DNA of 64,000 bases, taken from positions 310,001 through 374,000 of the forward strand of contig BDSL01000069.1 in the NCBI GenBank assembly GCA_003116995.1, read 5' to 3'. Position numbers and translations under genes: made by a program. The notes beneath the pieces were generated by a model, which was not told the origin of the DNA, searched no databases, and was given only the letters and a program-made list of their open reading frames with translations. This DNA comes from Yamagishiella unicocca. Its lineage: Eukaryota; Chlorophyta; Chlorophyceae; Chlamydomonadales; Volvocaceae. Numbering within the stretch: position 1 is the stretch's first letter; every line of letters starts with the position of its first letter. Positions 55,301 through 64,000 of this stretch are shown here, in pieces.

Positions 55301-58100
55301 CAGCCCCGGCCTCCCCCCTTTCCTCACAGCCCCGCCCCCCCCCCTTCCTCACAGCCCCGCCCCCCCCTCCTTCCTCACAGCCCCGTCCCCCCCCTTCCTC
55401 ACAGCCCCGCCCCCCCCCCCTTCCTCACAGCCCCGCCCCCCCCCTTCCTCACAGCCCCGCCCCCCCCCCTTCCTCACAGCCCCGCCCCCCCCCTTCCTCA
55501 CAGCCCCGCCCCCCCCTCCTTCCTCACAGCCCCCCCCCTTCCTCACAGCCCCCCCCACCTGCGCCACGCACAGCGCCTTGCGCAGCTCCACCTCCTCCCG
55601 CAGCTCCTCCACGCGAGTGTAGCCCAGCCCGCGCAGCAGCGCGAGCTGCGATTGCTGTGGCATAGCGTGGCAGGACGAGTACGCCGTCACGAGCCGGCTG
55701 AGGCCCACGCCGCGCGGCTCGCGACCGTGCACGGCAAACGCTCCGGAGCGGGGGCAGGCGTACAGCGGCTTGAAGGCATCCAGGGCGCTTGTGGGGTAGT
55801 GGAAGATGGCGGTGGAGGGCCCGGAGGCGGCGGTGAAGGAGGGCGCCGCGGAGGGCCGGCGGGAGTTGTGGACGGCGTGGGGTATTGTGACGGCGTCGAT
55901 GTTTGGCGACGGCGCGGGCGCGTGACCGTTGGTGAATGGCGGAGGTGCTGCTCCTGCTGCTGCTGCTGCGGGTGCTGGTTTGGGGTCCAGAAGGTCCGGC
56001 TGGCTGCTGGTGGTGCCGCGAACACGCTGGACGGCGGAGGGGGGCGTGCGTGGGAGAGGAGGAAGGGAAATGGTTGGGGGGGTTGAGCGGAAGCCCGCTG
56101 GCCGGCACTAAAGAGATACGGGAAAACGAGTAGAGGAAGGTCGGGAAACCCTTTGTTTGTAGGGGGAAGGGGTATGAGAGGAAATTGTGGGTTGGCGGTG
56201 AATAGCAAAACCGATTAGGAAACGCGGGGCGTGGGAGGCGGTAGGGTGGACGAGGGCCACGTGGGTGGAACGGAATGGGGGCTCCAGGGGGGCTAGGCCA
56301 GCCTATGACGTCCCGTTCGTACGCGCTGCACACCGCCGCGGATTTGCCCAGCTTGCTGCTCTGCTGCCAGATCGGTCATGGACCAACAGCGTGAGCCGCC
56401 GCATGCTTCGCCACCCACGCACACACCCTACGGGTTTCCTCTCCGCCCACCCTCCTTCAATAGCCTCGCTTTCTGTTTTTCCTTCTGTACCCAATACGCG
56501 TTTCTGCGGCACCCACCTTCAGCAGCCCCTCCGTGTCTTCCGCTCCGCCATCCGCGCTCATGTAACCCCCCTCGCTGCCGCTGCCCTCGCTGCGACGCGG
56601 CGCCTCGCCGCCAAAGCCGTTGCCCCACGACTCGGTCCCGACGGAGCTGATGGCGCCGCTGGGGGTACCCCGGACCGGCGGCGCCGCCTTGCCTTCCGCC
56701 ACCGGCACCCCCACCACGCCCTTGCCTGCGCCCTGGTTCATGCCCACGTCCTTCGCCTCCCGCTCCTCCTGATTCGGCCGCTGCCGCTGCTGCTCCTGCT
56801 GCGGCTGCCGTACGACACGCGGGAGTGTCGTATACCGTACGACACCGACCTCGTGCACGCGCGCGTTGATGGCCATGCCCTGCACCTCCGGCTCCTTCTT
56901 GGCGTCGGACGGCCGCAGGCGCCCGTACTCCGCCATGGCCTCTAGCTGGTCAGCGAAGCGCTCCGTTCCGCCGCCCAGCAGCCGCAGGTACTCAGCGCCC
57001 GGCGCTAGCGAGATGATGGACATGGTCTCGACCACGTCCCCCGAGCCGTCCGCCAGGCGAGCTGCCAGCTGGATGAGCGTACCGGCGTGCGCGCTGCACT
57101 GCTGCATCAGGCAGGCCGCCATGAAGGCCTTGGCCACGGCGCGTGGCTTGGGCTTGCAGATGATGCGGGCGGTGGAGGGCGAGGCGCGCAGCGTAGAGAG
57201 GATGGCCTTGGCGGTGGGGTTGCGGGAGAGGGCCGGGGCTGGGGGCGGAGTGGGCATGTTGGGCGCGGCGGAGCAGAGCGCGACGACCGTCTTGCGGCCC
57301 ATCTTGCGCATGGCCTTGAAGCAGTCCTGGGTGCAGATGCTGTCGGCGGTTGCGATGGAGCGGAGGTAGGAGGCGAGTTTGGCGTGGAGAGCGGCCTCGG
57401 GGAGGCCGTCATAGGGCAGGCCGAAGGCGGTGGCGGTGGAGGCGGCGGCGGCGAGGATGGCGTGCGTGTCGAGGAGCAGCTGCTGCGAGGGCGAGACTGG
57501 GCCGCGCTGGGGAGCCTCGGGTCTGCGACCGAGGCGACCAGCGACGAGGTTGCTGACCAGCAGCTCCAGCTGCTTACGGTCCTCGAGGGTCAGCGGCACG
57601 ACCATGGAGATGCCGCGCCATCGGTGCTCTGTCACGCCCAAGAGCCCCATCGCCGCGCGGATCAGCCGGAGCACGGCCGTCGGTATTAGGGCAAGAACCA
57701 TAAGCGCCGCATCCGCCACGCCCTGCAAGCGTCGGGAGCTGGTCGCGTGCACCGAAAACTTGCGCAGGAGTGTCACGCTGTCGGCAGCCTCGTAGCTGGC
57801 GCCTGGAGGCTCATCAGGTTGCATGCGTGAGCTAGCCTCACGTGGATAATCTAATTGGGCTTGTGGGGCTGCCAGCATTGTGCCAGGCTGCTCGTCATAC
57901 TGGGCCGGCGCTGCATCTTCCTCCTTGACCGGAGCGGGCAGTGGGGCCGGTTCCTTCATGTTTGTCATCCAAGTATCAACCAATATACTATTCTTGCCGT
58001 TAGAAGGTGTGAAAGGCATAATCTGTCGAGAAGGGCTACGCGAAGAGCCGCGCGAAATTGATGTTTGGCTATGTAAAGGAACGATCTGCACTGAGGCCAT
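52302..58100 (-). CDS. INPP4-type phosphatidylinositol-3,4-bisphosphate 4-phosphatase
   Basis: Six exons in phase (58100-56517, 56026-55559, 54484-54272, 53804-53584, 53426-53294, 52598-52302, stop TAG) give 971 residues, close to animal INPP4 (~930-980). The CX5R catalytic motif is CKSGKDRT (about residue 888); INPP4 has CKSAKDRT. The preceding region VTYGLATLLFNQGINSLQSL and the C-terminus AYAFNEMEILTLPPGWRPD, then CGKVSS, match the INPP4 C-terminus. Such enzymes remove the 4-phosphate of PtdIns(3,4)P2. The first 528 residues lie in one exon and show no clear C2 domain: a Pro/Gln-rich start, a hydrophobic stretch (DAALMVLALIPTAVLRLI) and a Gln/Glu-rich end. Exon 2 includes SALDAFKPLYACPRSGAF. 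An in-frame TGA directly precedes the start ATG, and an out-of-frame ATG lies two bases upstream (ATGAATGG). That the long first exon belongs to the same gene rests on phase and length only. Confidence 0.83.
54519..54690 (+). repeat. Modules B, C, C in the 4-phosphatase gene intron
   Basis: GTGATAAGAGAATCCACGAA then TCCGCGGCCGACAAACCGAG (B); GGGGCTTCGAGGAAGATCCG (C); GGGGTTCGAGGGAGACCCGT then GGATGCCGG (C). The first lies ~35 bp from the acceptor at 54485. A rearranged C end recurs at 54880-54960 (GTTCTCCAGCATGCATCTTC). Confidence 0.88.
54955..55556 (+). repeat. Intronic minisatellite CCCTTCCTCACAGCCCCG (over 20 units)
   Basis: 18- to 27-bp units CCCCTTCCTCACAGCCCCGGC with variable C runs; the first five read CCTTTCCCCACAGCCCCG. 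The array lies in the intron 54485-55558, ending at the 5' splice site of the upstream exon. Every unit contains CACAG, an acceptor-like motif only on the plus (non-gene) strand. Confidence 0.93.
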
Positions 58101-59112
58101 TCATGTTTACAGGAGGACCTTTCCTTTAGGTTTAACCACAATGAGGGTGATCTACGCGCGGAACACCAAAGCAACGTACACCTTCGAGGTCTCCGTGGGG
58201 GCGTTTGCATGCATTTGCCGTGCAAGCTTCGTAAGGTCAGTGGTAGGTCGCGGCAAAATGGTTATACGCTTAAGCAAATGATGAACTTATGACTGAACAT
58301 ATAGCCACGATGATCGTGAAGGCGGTCAGGTAATCGTTTGTCACACGAAGGTCCAACCCTTTTTACTTTGGCAGTCGTCCCCCAGGCCAGCCTAAAGCGC
58401 CCAAGCAGCTGATTGCGCCTCCTACAATTTATATGTGGATATCGACCTGCATTTCCGCCAACGTGCTACGAACCTGTCTCCATTACTTCTGGAAGTGACC
58501 CAAACGCCACAGCTTTGGGGAACACCTGCCGACGGCCGCCTAAATAGCAGAGGCCGATGAGGCACGTACGTTAAGCCTGCAGACATTCCCGTGCATGCAT
58601 ACCTCGTTACGTGGAAGTCGTACAGGCGCGAACACGCCTGCTCCTGCGCTGTCACGAAAATGGCTGCTGTGCCAAGAGCAACCGTCCAATAAATTTTCTC
58701 CATCTTATCCTAAGTCCCTAATCTTAACGAGCCCAGCATCACCGACGTGCCGTACCGTTCGGTCCCTAAGCAAAACCTGGTGAACGTCTGCCTTCCGAGA
58801 CCACCCAATCTCCCTCAGGAAACCACCCTAGGCACGAACCAGCTCAGTCGCCATCCATGCGAATATGCCATGTCCCATCTCTACACCACCCCATTACTGC
58901 GTACGTACTTGCTTGGCCTCTGGGCGGCGCCGGCCCAGGGCCAGCTCCAAGATGCAAGCATGCAAAGAGCCACCAGCAATCAAGTTCCCCCAGTCGCCCG
59001 GCTCGTCCGTATACGCATACTTTTGATAAACCCTTGCGCTGTCTACCTGCGCATCGTATGCGAGTCCTACCTCCCGTGAAGCCGCCACAACGGCACATCA
59101 GAGGAGCAGCAC
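58101..59112. other. Intergenic region upstream of the 4-phosphatase gene
   Basis: No gene or clear repeat recognised; presumably contains that gene's promoter. Composition is less GC-rich than the coding regions. Confidence 0.35.
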
Positions 59113-59402
59113 TGTCACGCCCCAGCACCGGCATGGTCGATTCGTGGACAGCAGTCATGGTTTCGGTGCCGCTCCAGGAACGCGAGTCTGAGCATGACGG
59201 TTGGAGTGAAATATCTTGCGAGTGCGTTGTTAGGTACGGTTCGTTGACTCACTGAGTAACGGACGTCGTCTTATATCGCCTGGTAGCTTTCGGCGTTGGA
59301 CAGTAGCTGGCTCACGATCGGAACCGAAGGGATATGGTGCGCACATCGGGCCCACGTAGCCTACGCCGCCTCAGCACGGCGGGATGCCACTCCTGGTATT
59401 CC
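59113..59402 (+). repeat. Degenerate dispersed repeat, copy 2
   Basis: Partner of 37795-38092 in the same orientation. The best-matching blocks are GGTTTCGGTGCCGCTCCAG and GTGCGCACATCGGGCCCAC; the ends match at GCACGGCGGGATGCCA. Confidence 0.75.
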
Positions 59403-60159
59403 CGGCCGTGCTCAATGTATCCGCTCGCACTAGGTGCCCAGTTACAGACGTGTAACAACAGTGGCGGACGAGCATCTGTTGCCCCGCAAGTAACAGTGCA
59501 GCTGTGGGTCGCGCTTTGGTCGGGAGTCAGGACACCCGAGGCAGAGCCCGGAAGAGATAGCGACTTGCAGCGTTCACCTGCGGCTAACGTGTCTACGACC
59601 TGGTCAGTTGTAGCCTGAGCGCTAACGACAGCGCGCGTCCAGTCAGGCCTGGAGTCGGCCAATACGGTCAGCCAGGAAAGTACAACAGCACGGCCGGGAA
59701 TTTATACCTAGTGTCAATGACAGCCGAAGCCTGCTGTGGGGCATGACAGCACCACCACCATGCGTGGCGCGTGGCGCAGCCGCAGTGGAGCAGGGCCGAG
59801 CACTCAACAGCCAATGCATCACGTTCAAAGTAGGCCAAGGGGACCGCACGCGGACCTTACTTATCATAACAGAGGCGCATGTGGTATGGGGGCCAACCTG
59901 ACGCTGGAGGAGAGATACGAGTATATCGCCTCCAGCATGCAATGATGCGTCGGCTGAAACTCAGTGCAGCACCTGTCCGGCGCATCCCCACCATTGCGGC
60001 CCAGCAGCCCCCGCGCAACGCATGGCCAGGCTGCAGCTCCGCCAGCAACTTTGATACGGGCCCAGCCTTCGCTCAACCGGCCTTTTCCCAGCCCAGTCCC
60101 GGCCTTCCCTCAAACCCAGTCCCGGCGCCGCGCTGCCCTGCCAGGCGGTCTCCACATCA
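59403..60159. other. 3' flank of the acyltransferase gene
   Basis: No gene seen. TTACA at 59442-59446 is a minus-strand TGTAA motif 714 nt beyond the stop, a distant candidate poly(A) signal. Confidence 0.35.
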
Positions 60160-63100
60160 TCAGTCGCCCAAGTCATCAGCCGCCTCCACATCACCGCCGC
60201 CCCCGCCCTCCACTCCGAACCAGTGGTAGCTCATCGGGCAGCACCGGAAGCCCAGTCGCTCGAACAGGGAGATCGACGCCGCGTTCTCATGCACGATGAA
60301 CCTGAGGCAGCGTGAGGGGACCGGCAGGTAGGGCGGGGCGATGAGGGGCGGCAGGCGGTTGCAGGAGAGGGGCGGGGGCGGGGGGCGGGGCAATAACTCT
60401 CGAATTCGTGCGAGCTGGCTGCGTGAGTGGCCTTAGCAGCCTGGACCCACATCGGCCTCCGTCCCACGGTGGAAGCGATAATACACAGAATCGTACGAGA
60501 AGCCGTTGGCCATGTGCCTCAGATATTTGCAGGTCGTACATTTTCGGGCTGCTATGTACATGTGGCCCGCTCCCAGTGCGTGTAATACCCTAGACGCTGG
60601 GGACACATGCTAGGCCCGGGTTCGCTTCGCCCTGCCTTGCGGTCGCGCCCAGGGTAGAGCGGGCATAAGCCCTAAACAACCTCAGCAACGTACTTCGGAG
60701 CACGTTCCTTGTTGTTAACGAGGGATTGGTTGTGCGCTCATAACTGCCTCCGTTAGCCCCCGCTTCTGCCCCCCCGCTTCCCCTCCCATGACCGCACGCA
60801 TGTAGCCCACCGGGTACTCACACGTACACCTCCCGCTGCCGGAGGCTGCCGCCGCCGCCACCGCGTGCGGTCCCCAGGACCCGCCGCACCATGTCCTCCA
60901 CGCACAGCCGCATAAGGCCCCGCCGGCGGTGCGCCTCCAGCGTGTGCGCCATTCCCACTGACCCGTCGGCGTACTGCAGGATCCACGCCACGGCGTCGGA
61001 TTCGGATCCTGAATGGGGTCCGGATTCGTCTCCAGCCCCGCCCTCAAGATTTGCCGGCTCGGCAGCAGCGCGTGGCACAGCTGCTGCCTCCGCTGCCTCC
61101 TCCGCTGCTGCCGTCGCTGCCGCTATCGTTGCCGCTGGGGCACTCGGCTCAACCCGATTCGCGCCGGCCGCGGCCGCGGCAGCTGCTGCTGCTGCTGCAG
61201 GTGCGGGCGGCTGGTCTTCGCCCTGCTGCTGCCGGGCCGGGTGCGGGAGGCGCACGCAGACTGTGTTGCTGTGTGCAACCAGGAGGCGTACGAGCGGTAC
61301 GCTGTACGGCGAGCGGTAGCTCCAGTGGCTGTTGACCAGCTGCACGTCGGCTTCGGAGCGCAGCGTGTCCAGCGCGTACGGCAACGAGGGCCGCTCCGCT
61401 CCGGAACCTGGCGCGGTGGACCTCGAGTACCTGCGGCCGGGCAGGTGGTCACCGGGAGGTTTCCTTTTCCAGACGACGGGAAGCTGCCGGCAGCAACAAT
61501 GACGGAGGGGCACACCTGACGTTCCGCAGCAGCAGCACCCGCATGCAGTAGCAGCAGTAATCCGCCTCATTCGCGCCTGCCTTCCTGTTGTGCGCGCCTG
61601 CAGCAGCAGTACCCGCATGCAGGCGCGCACAACAGGAAGGCAGGCGCGAATGCGGCGGATTAAATAAAGCCGCCAAGCTCGCCAAGCCACTATGGGAACG
61701 TGCGTACGTCAGCTTTCGAAATCCGATCGACCGGCACGTACGACGGCATGATGCGGTGGCCCCTGCTCGCTCGAATGACGGCCCCGCGCCCCTTCTTTAA
61801 CCCCCTTATTTACCCCCCCCCCCTTCTTTACCACCCCCTCTCCTTTACCACCCCCTTCCTTTTACTCCCCCTCCTTTACCCCCCCCCCTTTACCACCACC
61901 CCTCCTTTAATACCCACTTCTTTACCTCCCTTTCTTTAACACCCGCTTCTTACCACTTGCAAGCTTCCTCTGGTCTGCCTTTGGAGAAACCGACCCCACC
62001 CACAGCACGCGCGACGCATGGTTCGAAATCAGGTGGCTCACCGGAAGCACGGCTCGTCCCACACGCGGTCGTACCCTGCCTCGCGCAGCGCGCGCAGCAT
62101 GGCCGGCGCCGCATGGCCCGGGATGGCGGCGAATGCCGGGCGGCCGAGCCCAGGGGGCTGCGGGAGCGCGAGGATGCCCGCCAGCGCTGCCAGGAAGAGC
62201 CGGACCTGGTGCTGGTGGTCTTCATGGTGCTGTGTTTCGCTTCCTCCTGGGTCCTGGTCGGTGGCGGGTTTATAAACGAGGTTGGAAGGTTAGAGGACGC
62301 AATTTGGGCCACGCAAATGGGTCGGGTTGCAAGGCGGAGTTGCAGCTGGGGCCCTGGGTCGGGGCCTTGGGTTGCGGTTGGGGTTGGGAGGAGCAAGGGA
62401 GGAGCAAGGAGCACAGGTTCACGATTGAATGCTCTGCAGAGCGAGGGGGGGGCCTAAGAGTTGCCCCAGGAGCCCGTGTGCAATGTGTGGCTGGGCGGGT
62501 GCAGATACCGTACACTTTGTGACATGACGTGTCAGTGAGATGACGCAGGGAACAGAGTTCGAGCAGCGTTCGGGCAGCGTTCGCGCAGCATGTACACGCG
62601 GTGTACATTCCAACGAAAAAGCTAAGTTCGAGGAAAACAGGAAGTCCCTTACATACAGGCGCGGTCTTACCAACTGGTTGCCGTGCGGCCCGTCCGGCAA
62701 CTCTGTGGTGTTCGGCCCATAAGCGGAATCCCCAAATTTGGCATTTGGCTTCGCTTCCACAAAAATCGAGTAGGAGCCGCGACCGGGCGCGATGCTATGG
62801 ACCACCAGCGCCTGGGCAGTCGAGGCCAGACACAGCATGTCATCCGCCGCAGTAGCTGAGACAGCTGGGTGGGTGAAAGCCGCATCCAGCGCAGGCTGCT
62901 GACTTGCAGCACCTGCGTATGTGTTTCTCGCAAGTTCGCAACGTTGCAGGTTCTCTCGAACGTGGTCAGGCGCAGCGATGAACACACGCTTCGCAATATG
63001 CGAGTTGCGTAACAGCCGCGATGCGCGGTCCGGATCATTCATTCTTTCGCACAGCGTTTCGAGGGTGTTCTGCAGCTCCTGGCTGCGGCCATCTGGGACA

Positions 63101-63180
63101 CTCCACAGCCGGACCGACTCGGTAGCCACAGCCCGCGCGGCTGACGACGCATCGCTGCCCAGTCCGCCGCTGCTGCACAT
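60160..63180 (-). CDS. GNAT-fold acyltransferase, GLYAT/FR47-like
   Basis: Four exons in phase: 63180-62671, 62253-62042, 61430-60822 and 60301-60160 (TGA), giving 490 residues. The C-terminal half resembles glycine N-acyltransferase-like/FR47 proteins of the GNAT superfamily: ADVQLVNSHWSYRSPYSVPL, then AWILQYADGSVGMAHTLEAH, the acetyl-CoA-binding turn HRRRGLMRLCVEDMVRR, and HENAASISLFERLGFRCCPM. It presumably transfers an acyl group from CoA to an amine; the substrate is unknown. Between the two halves of the domain is an Ala-rich insert (about residues 300-350). The middle exon (VRLFLAALAGILALPQPPGL, ALREAGYDRVWDEPCF) fits the usual N-terminal GLYAT lobe. The first 170 residues are unfamiliar. 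The open frame extends upstream of the chosen ATG to 63315 without another ATG. The second intron contains a 45-bp-stem hairpin. Confidence 0.78.
61558..61662. repeat. Near-perfect 45-bp inverted repeat, hairpin with 15-nt loop
   Basis: The left arm 61558-61602 begins TAATCCGCCTCATTCGCGCC and continues TGCCTTCCTGTTGTGCGCGC. The right arm 61618-61662 is its reverse complement with one mismatch. The loop is 61603-61617. A partial extra copy of the loop-side sequence (GCAGCAGCACCCGCATGCAG) lies at 61529-61548. It is inside the acyltransferase intron 61431-62041. It could fold as RNA on either strand. Confidence 0.93.
61795..61945 (+). repeat. CTTTACCCCCC-type pyrimidine repeat
   Basis: About ten irregular copies of TTCTTTACCCCCCCC/TCCTTTACCACCCC, in the acyltransferase intron. 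On the gene strand it is G/A-rich. Confidence 0.85.
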
Positions 63181-63787
63181 GATTCCTGGTTTATGCAGCC
63201 GCACGGCCGGGCGTGCAGATGGGGCCCGGCCGTGGGCGCAAATGTTTGCTCGCAACGCAAAGTCAGGTCCGATAAATTGTACGGTTGCACCAGTCTCGCA
63301 CGGACTTTGCTTCACTTGGAATCAGAGAGCTGATGCCCGGAACTGCGCTGCGCTGCGAGGACAGGGCCGCTTAGGTCTGGTTGCCAGTGTTCCCGCTCGT
63401 TTCGGCGCCCCGATCGAGCCTGCTTCCCAAGCCACTTCTTCACGTCTGCTTATATGCATGAATCTATGGTATCACCAAATGCGCGGAAATGCATGGAAAT
63501 CCGAAAGCAGCCAGCAACGTCATCGGCAGCAGAACCAAGGGTCTCGCCGATCCCCACATCTGGGATACCATGCAACGGCGCGCTTCATCCGCACATTCCT
63601 GACTATGAATATCTTTGGCTTTCCGTGTCGCTTTGAGTTGCATACCATACTAGTTGGGATGCCTGAAGCGCCTGGACGGCAACAACAACGCTGCAACGCA
63701 ACTCCACCGCCTCGCAGCCGCCCGGCCCCTGAGCGGCTGCCGTGATCCCGCGACAAGCAATCCGTCCAGAACTTCTAACAGGGCGGA
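63181..63787. other. Divergent intergenic region
   Basis: Separates the minus-strand acyltransferase from the plus-strand partial gene; likely holds both promoters. No canonical TATA box is evident and no gene is supported. Confidence 0.4.
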
Positions 63788-64000
63788 ATGGGCGGTGCGT
63801 TGGGCCGTTGCCTCGCCCGTGGCGGCGAAAGCAGAGCGGAAGCCGCGCTCGCGCCGACTGCTGCCGCTTCCCAGCCAGCCCAAATATCCGAGGCCCAGCC
63901 ACAACCGCAGCCTCAACCACAGCCTCAACCACAGGCCGATCAACACACATCCCAGTCTCAGTCCCAACACCAGTCGGGACGCTCATCGCCGCAGCAGCCA
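63788..64000 (+). CDS. Partial gene, N-terminus with myristoylation-like motif
   Basis: An ATG at 63788 opens a frame of 71 codons that runs off the window. It begins MGGALGRCLARGGESRAEAA: Gly2 with a nearby Cys, a pattern used for N-myristoylation plus palmitoylation at membranes. It continues with a Gln/Pro repeat (QPQPQPQP) and a Ser/Gln-rich stretch ending SGRSSPQQP. The low-complexity start gives no family. An in-frame TAA stop lies just upstream (63777-63779), which supports this ATG as the first codon if the exon is 5'-most. Confidence 0.45.
   Translation, partial: MGGALGRCLARGGESRAEAALAPTAAASQPAQISEAQPQPQPQPQPQPQADQHTSQSQSQHQSGRSSPQQP

Noticed and set aside
54727..56086. Long plus-strand Pro-rich open frames that could mimic a cell-wall protein
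   Set aside because: They arise from the intronic CTCACAGCCCC array and from the antisense of a phosphatase exon; no signal peptide or Cys domains.

Overview
The window looks like nuclear DNA of a volvocine green alga (Chlamydomonas/Gonium/Volvox group). The evidence is GC-rich sequence, very intron-dense genes with C-rich acceptors, TGTAA poly(A) motifs, a pherophorin (a volvocine extracellular-matrix family) with a proline-rich hinge, a ciliary BBSome gene and heavy minisatellite content. Gene identities come from recognising protein families in the translation. Exon borders were placed by hand from splice motifs and phase, and no search was run.

Layout. 1-2.1 kb: 3' part of an unidentified plus-strand gene. 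3.1-3.3 kb: a compact single-exon SmF gene (minus). 4.5-10.5 kb: a composite repeat block, with two 43-bp minisatellites in the same orientation enclosing a decayed gene and a 1.57-kb palindrome whose two ~640-bp arms feed outward-facing coding pieces. 12.7-27.8 kb: a 30-exon half-size ABC transporter of the ABCG24/28 type (plus). 28.0-35.1 kb: a mobile-element zone with a truncated LINE, an LTR-like element with two 824-bp direct repeats that look identical and a 6-bp target duplication, a tRNA-derived SINE with poly(A) tail, a U6 snRNA sequence and LINE tails. 35.2-37.2 kb: pherophorin (plus). 38.9-47.5 kb: a complete 14-exon BBS1 gene (minus). 49.0-50.4 kb: an hnRNP F/H-like RNA-binding protein (minus). 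52.3-58.1 kb: an INPP4-type phosphoinositide 4-phosphatase (minus). 60.2-63.2 kb: a GNAT/GLYAT-like acyltransferase (minus). 63.8 kb to the end: the 5' end of a plus-strand gene that starts divergently from the acyltransferase.

The genes do not form a pathway. They are independent eukaryotic transcription units: SmF and U6 belong to the spliceosome, BBS1 to ciliary trafficking, the 4-phosphatase to phosphoinositide signalling, the pherophorin to the extracellular matrix and the ABCG protein to membrane export.

The most unusual signal is a family of short modular repeats, named A, B and C here, that recurs in the introns of at least four genes and often abuts splice sites. In one orientation its G-run edge lies at the 5' splice site; in the other its C-run edge supplies the pyrimidine tract of the 3' splice site. 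Module C is also the last ~110 bp of the LTR-like repeat. This resembles an introner-like or intron-targeting repeat system and is the best candidate for something undescribed.
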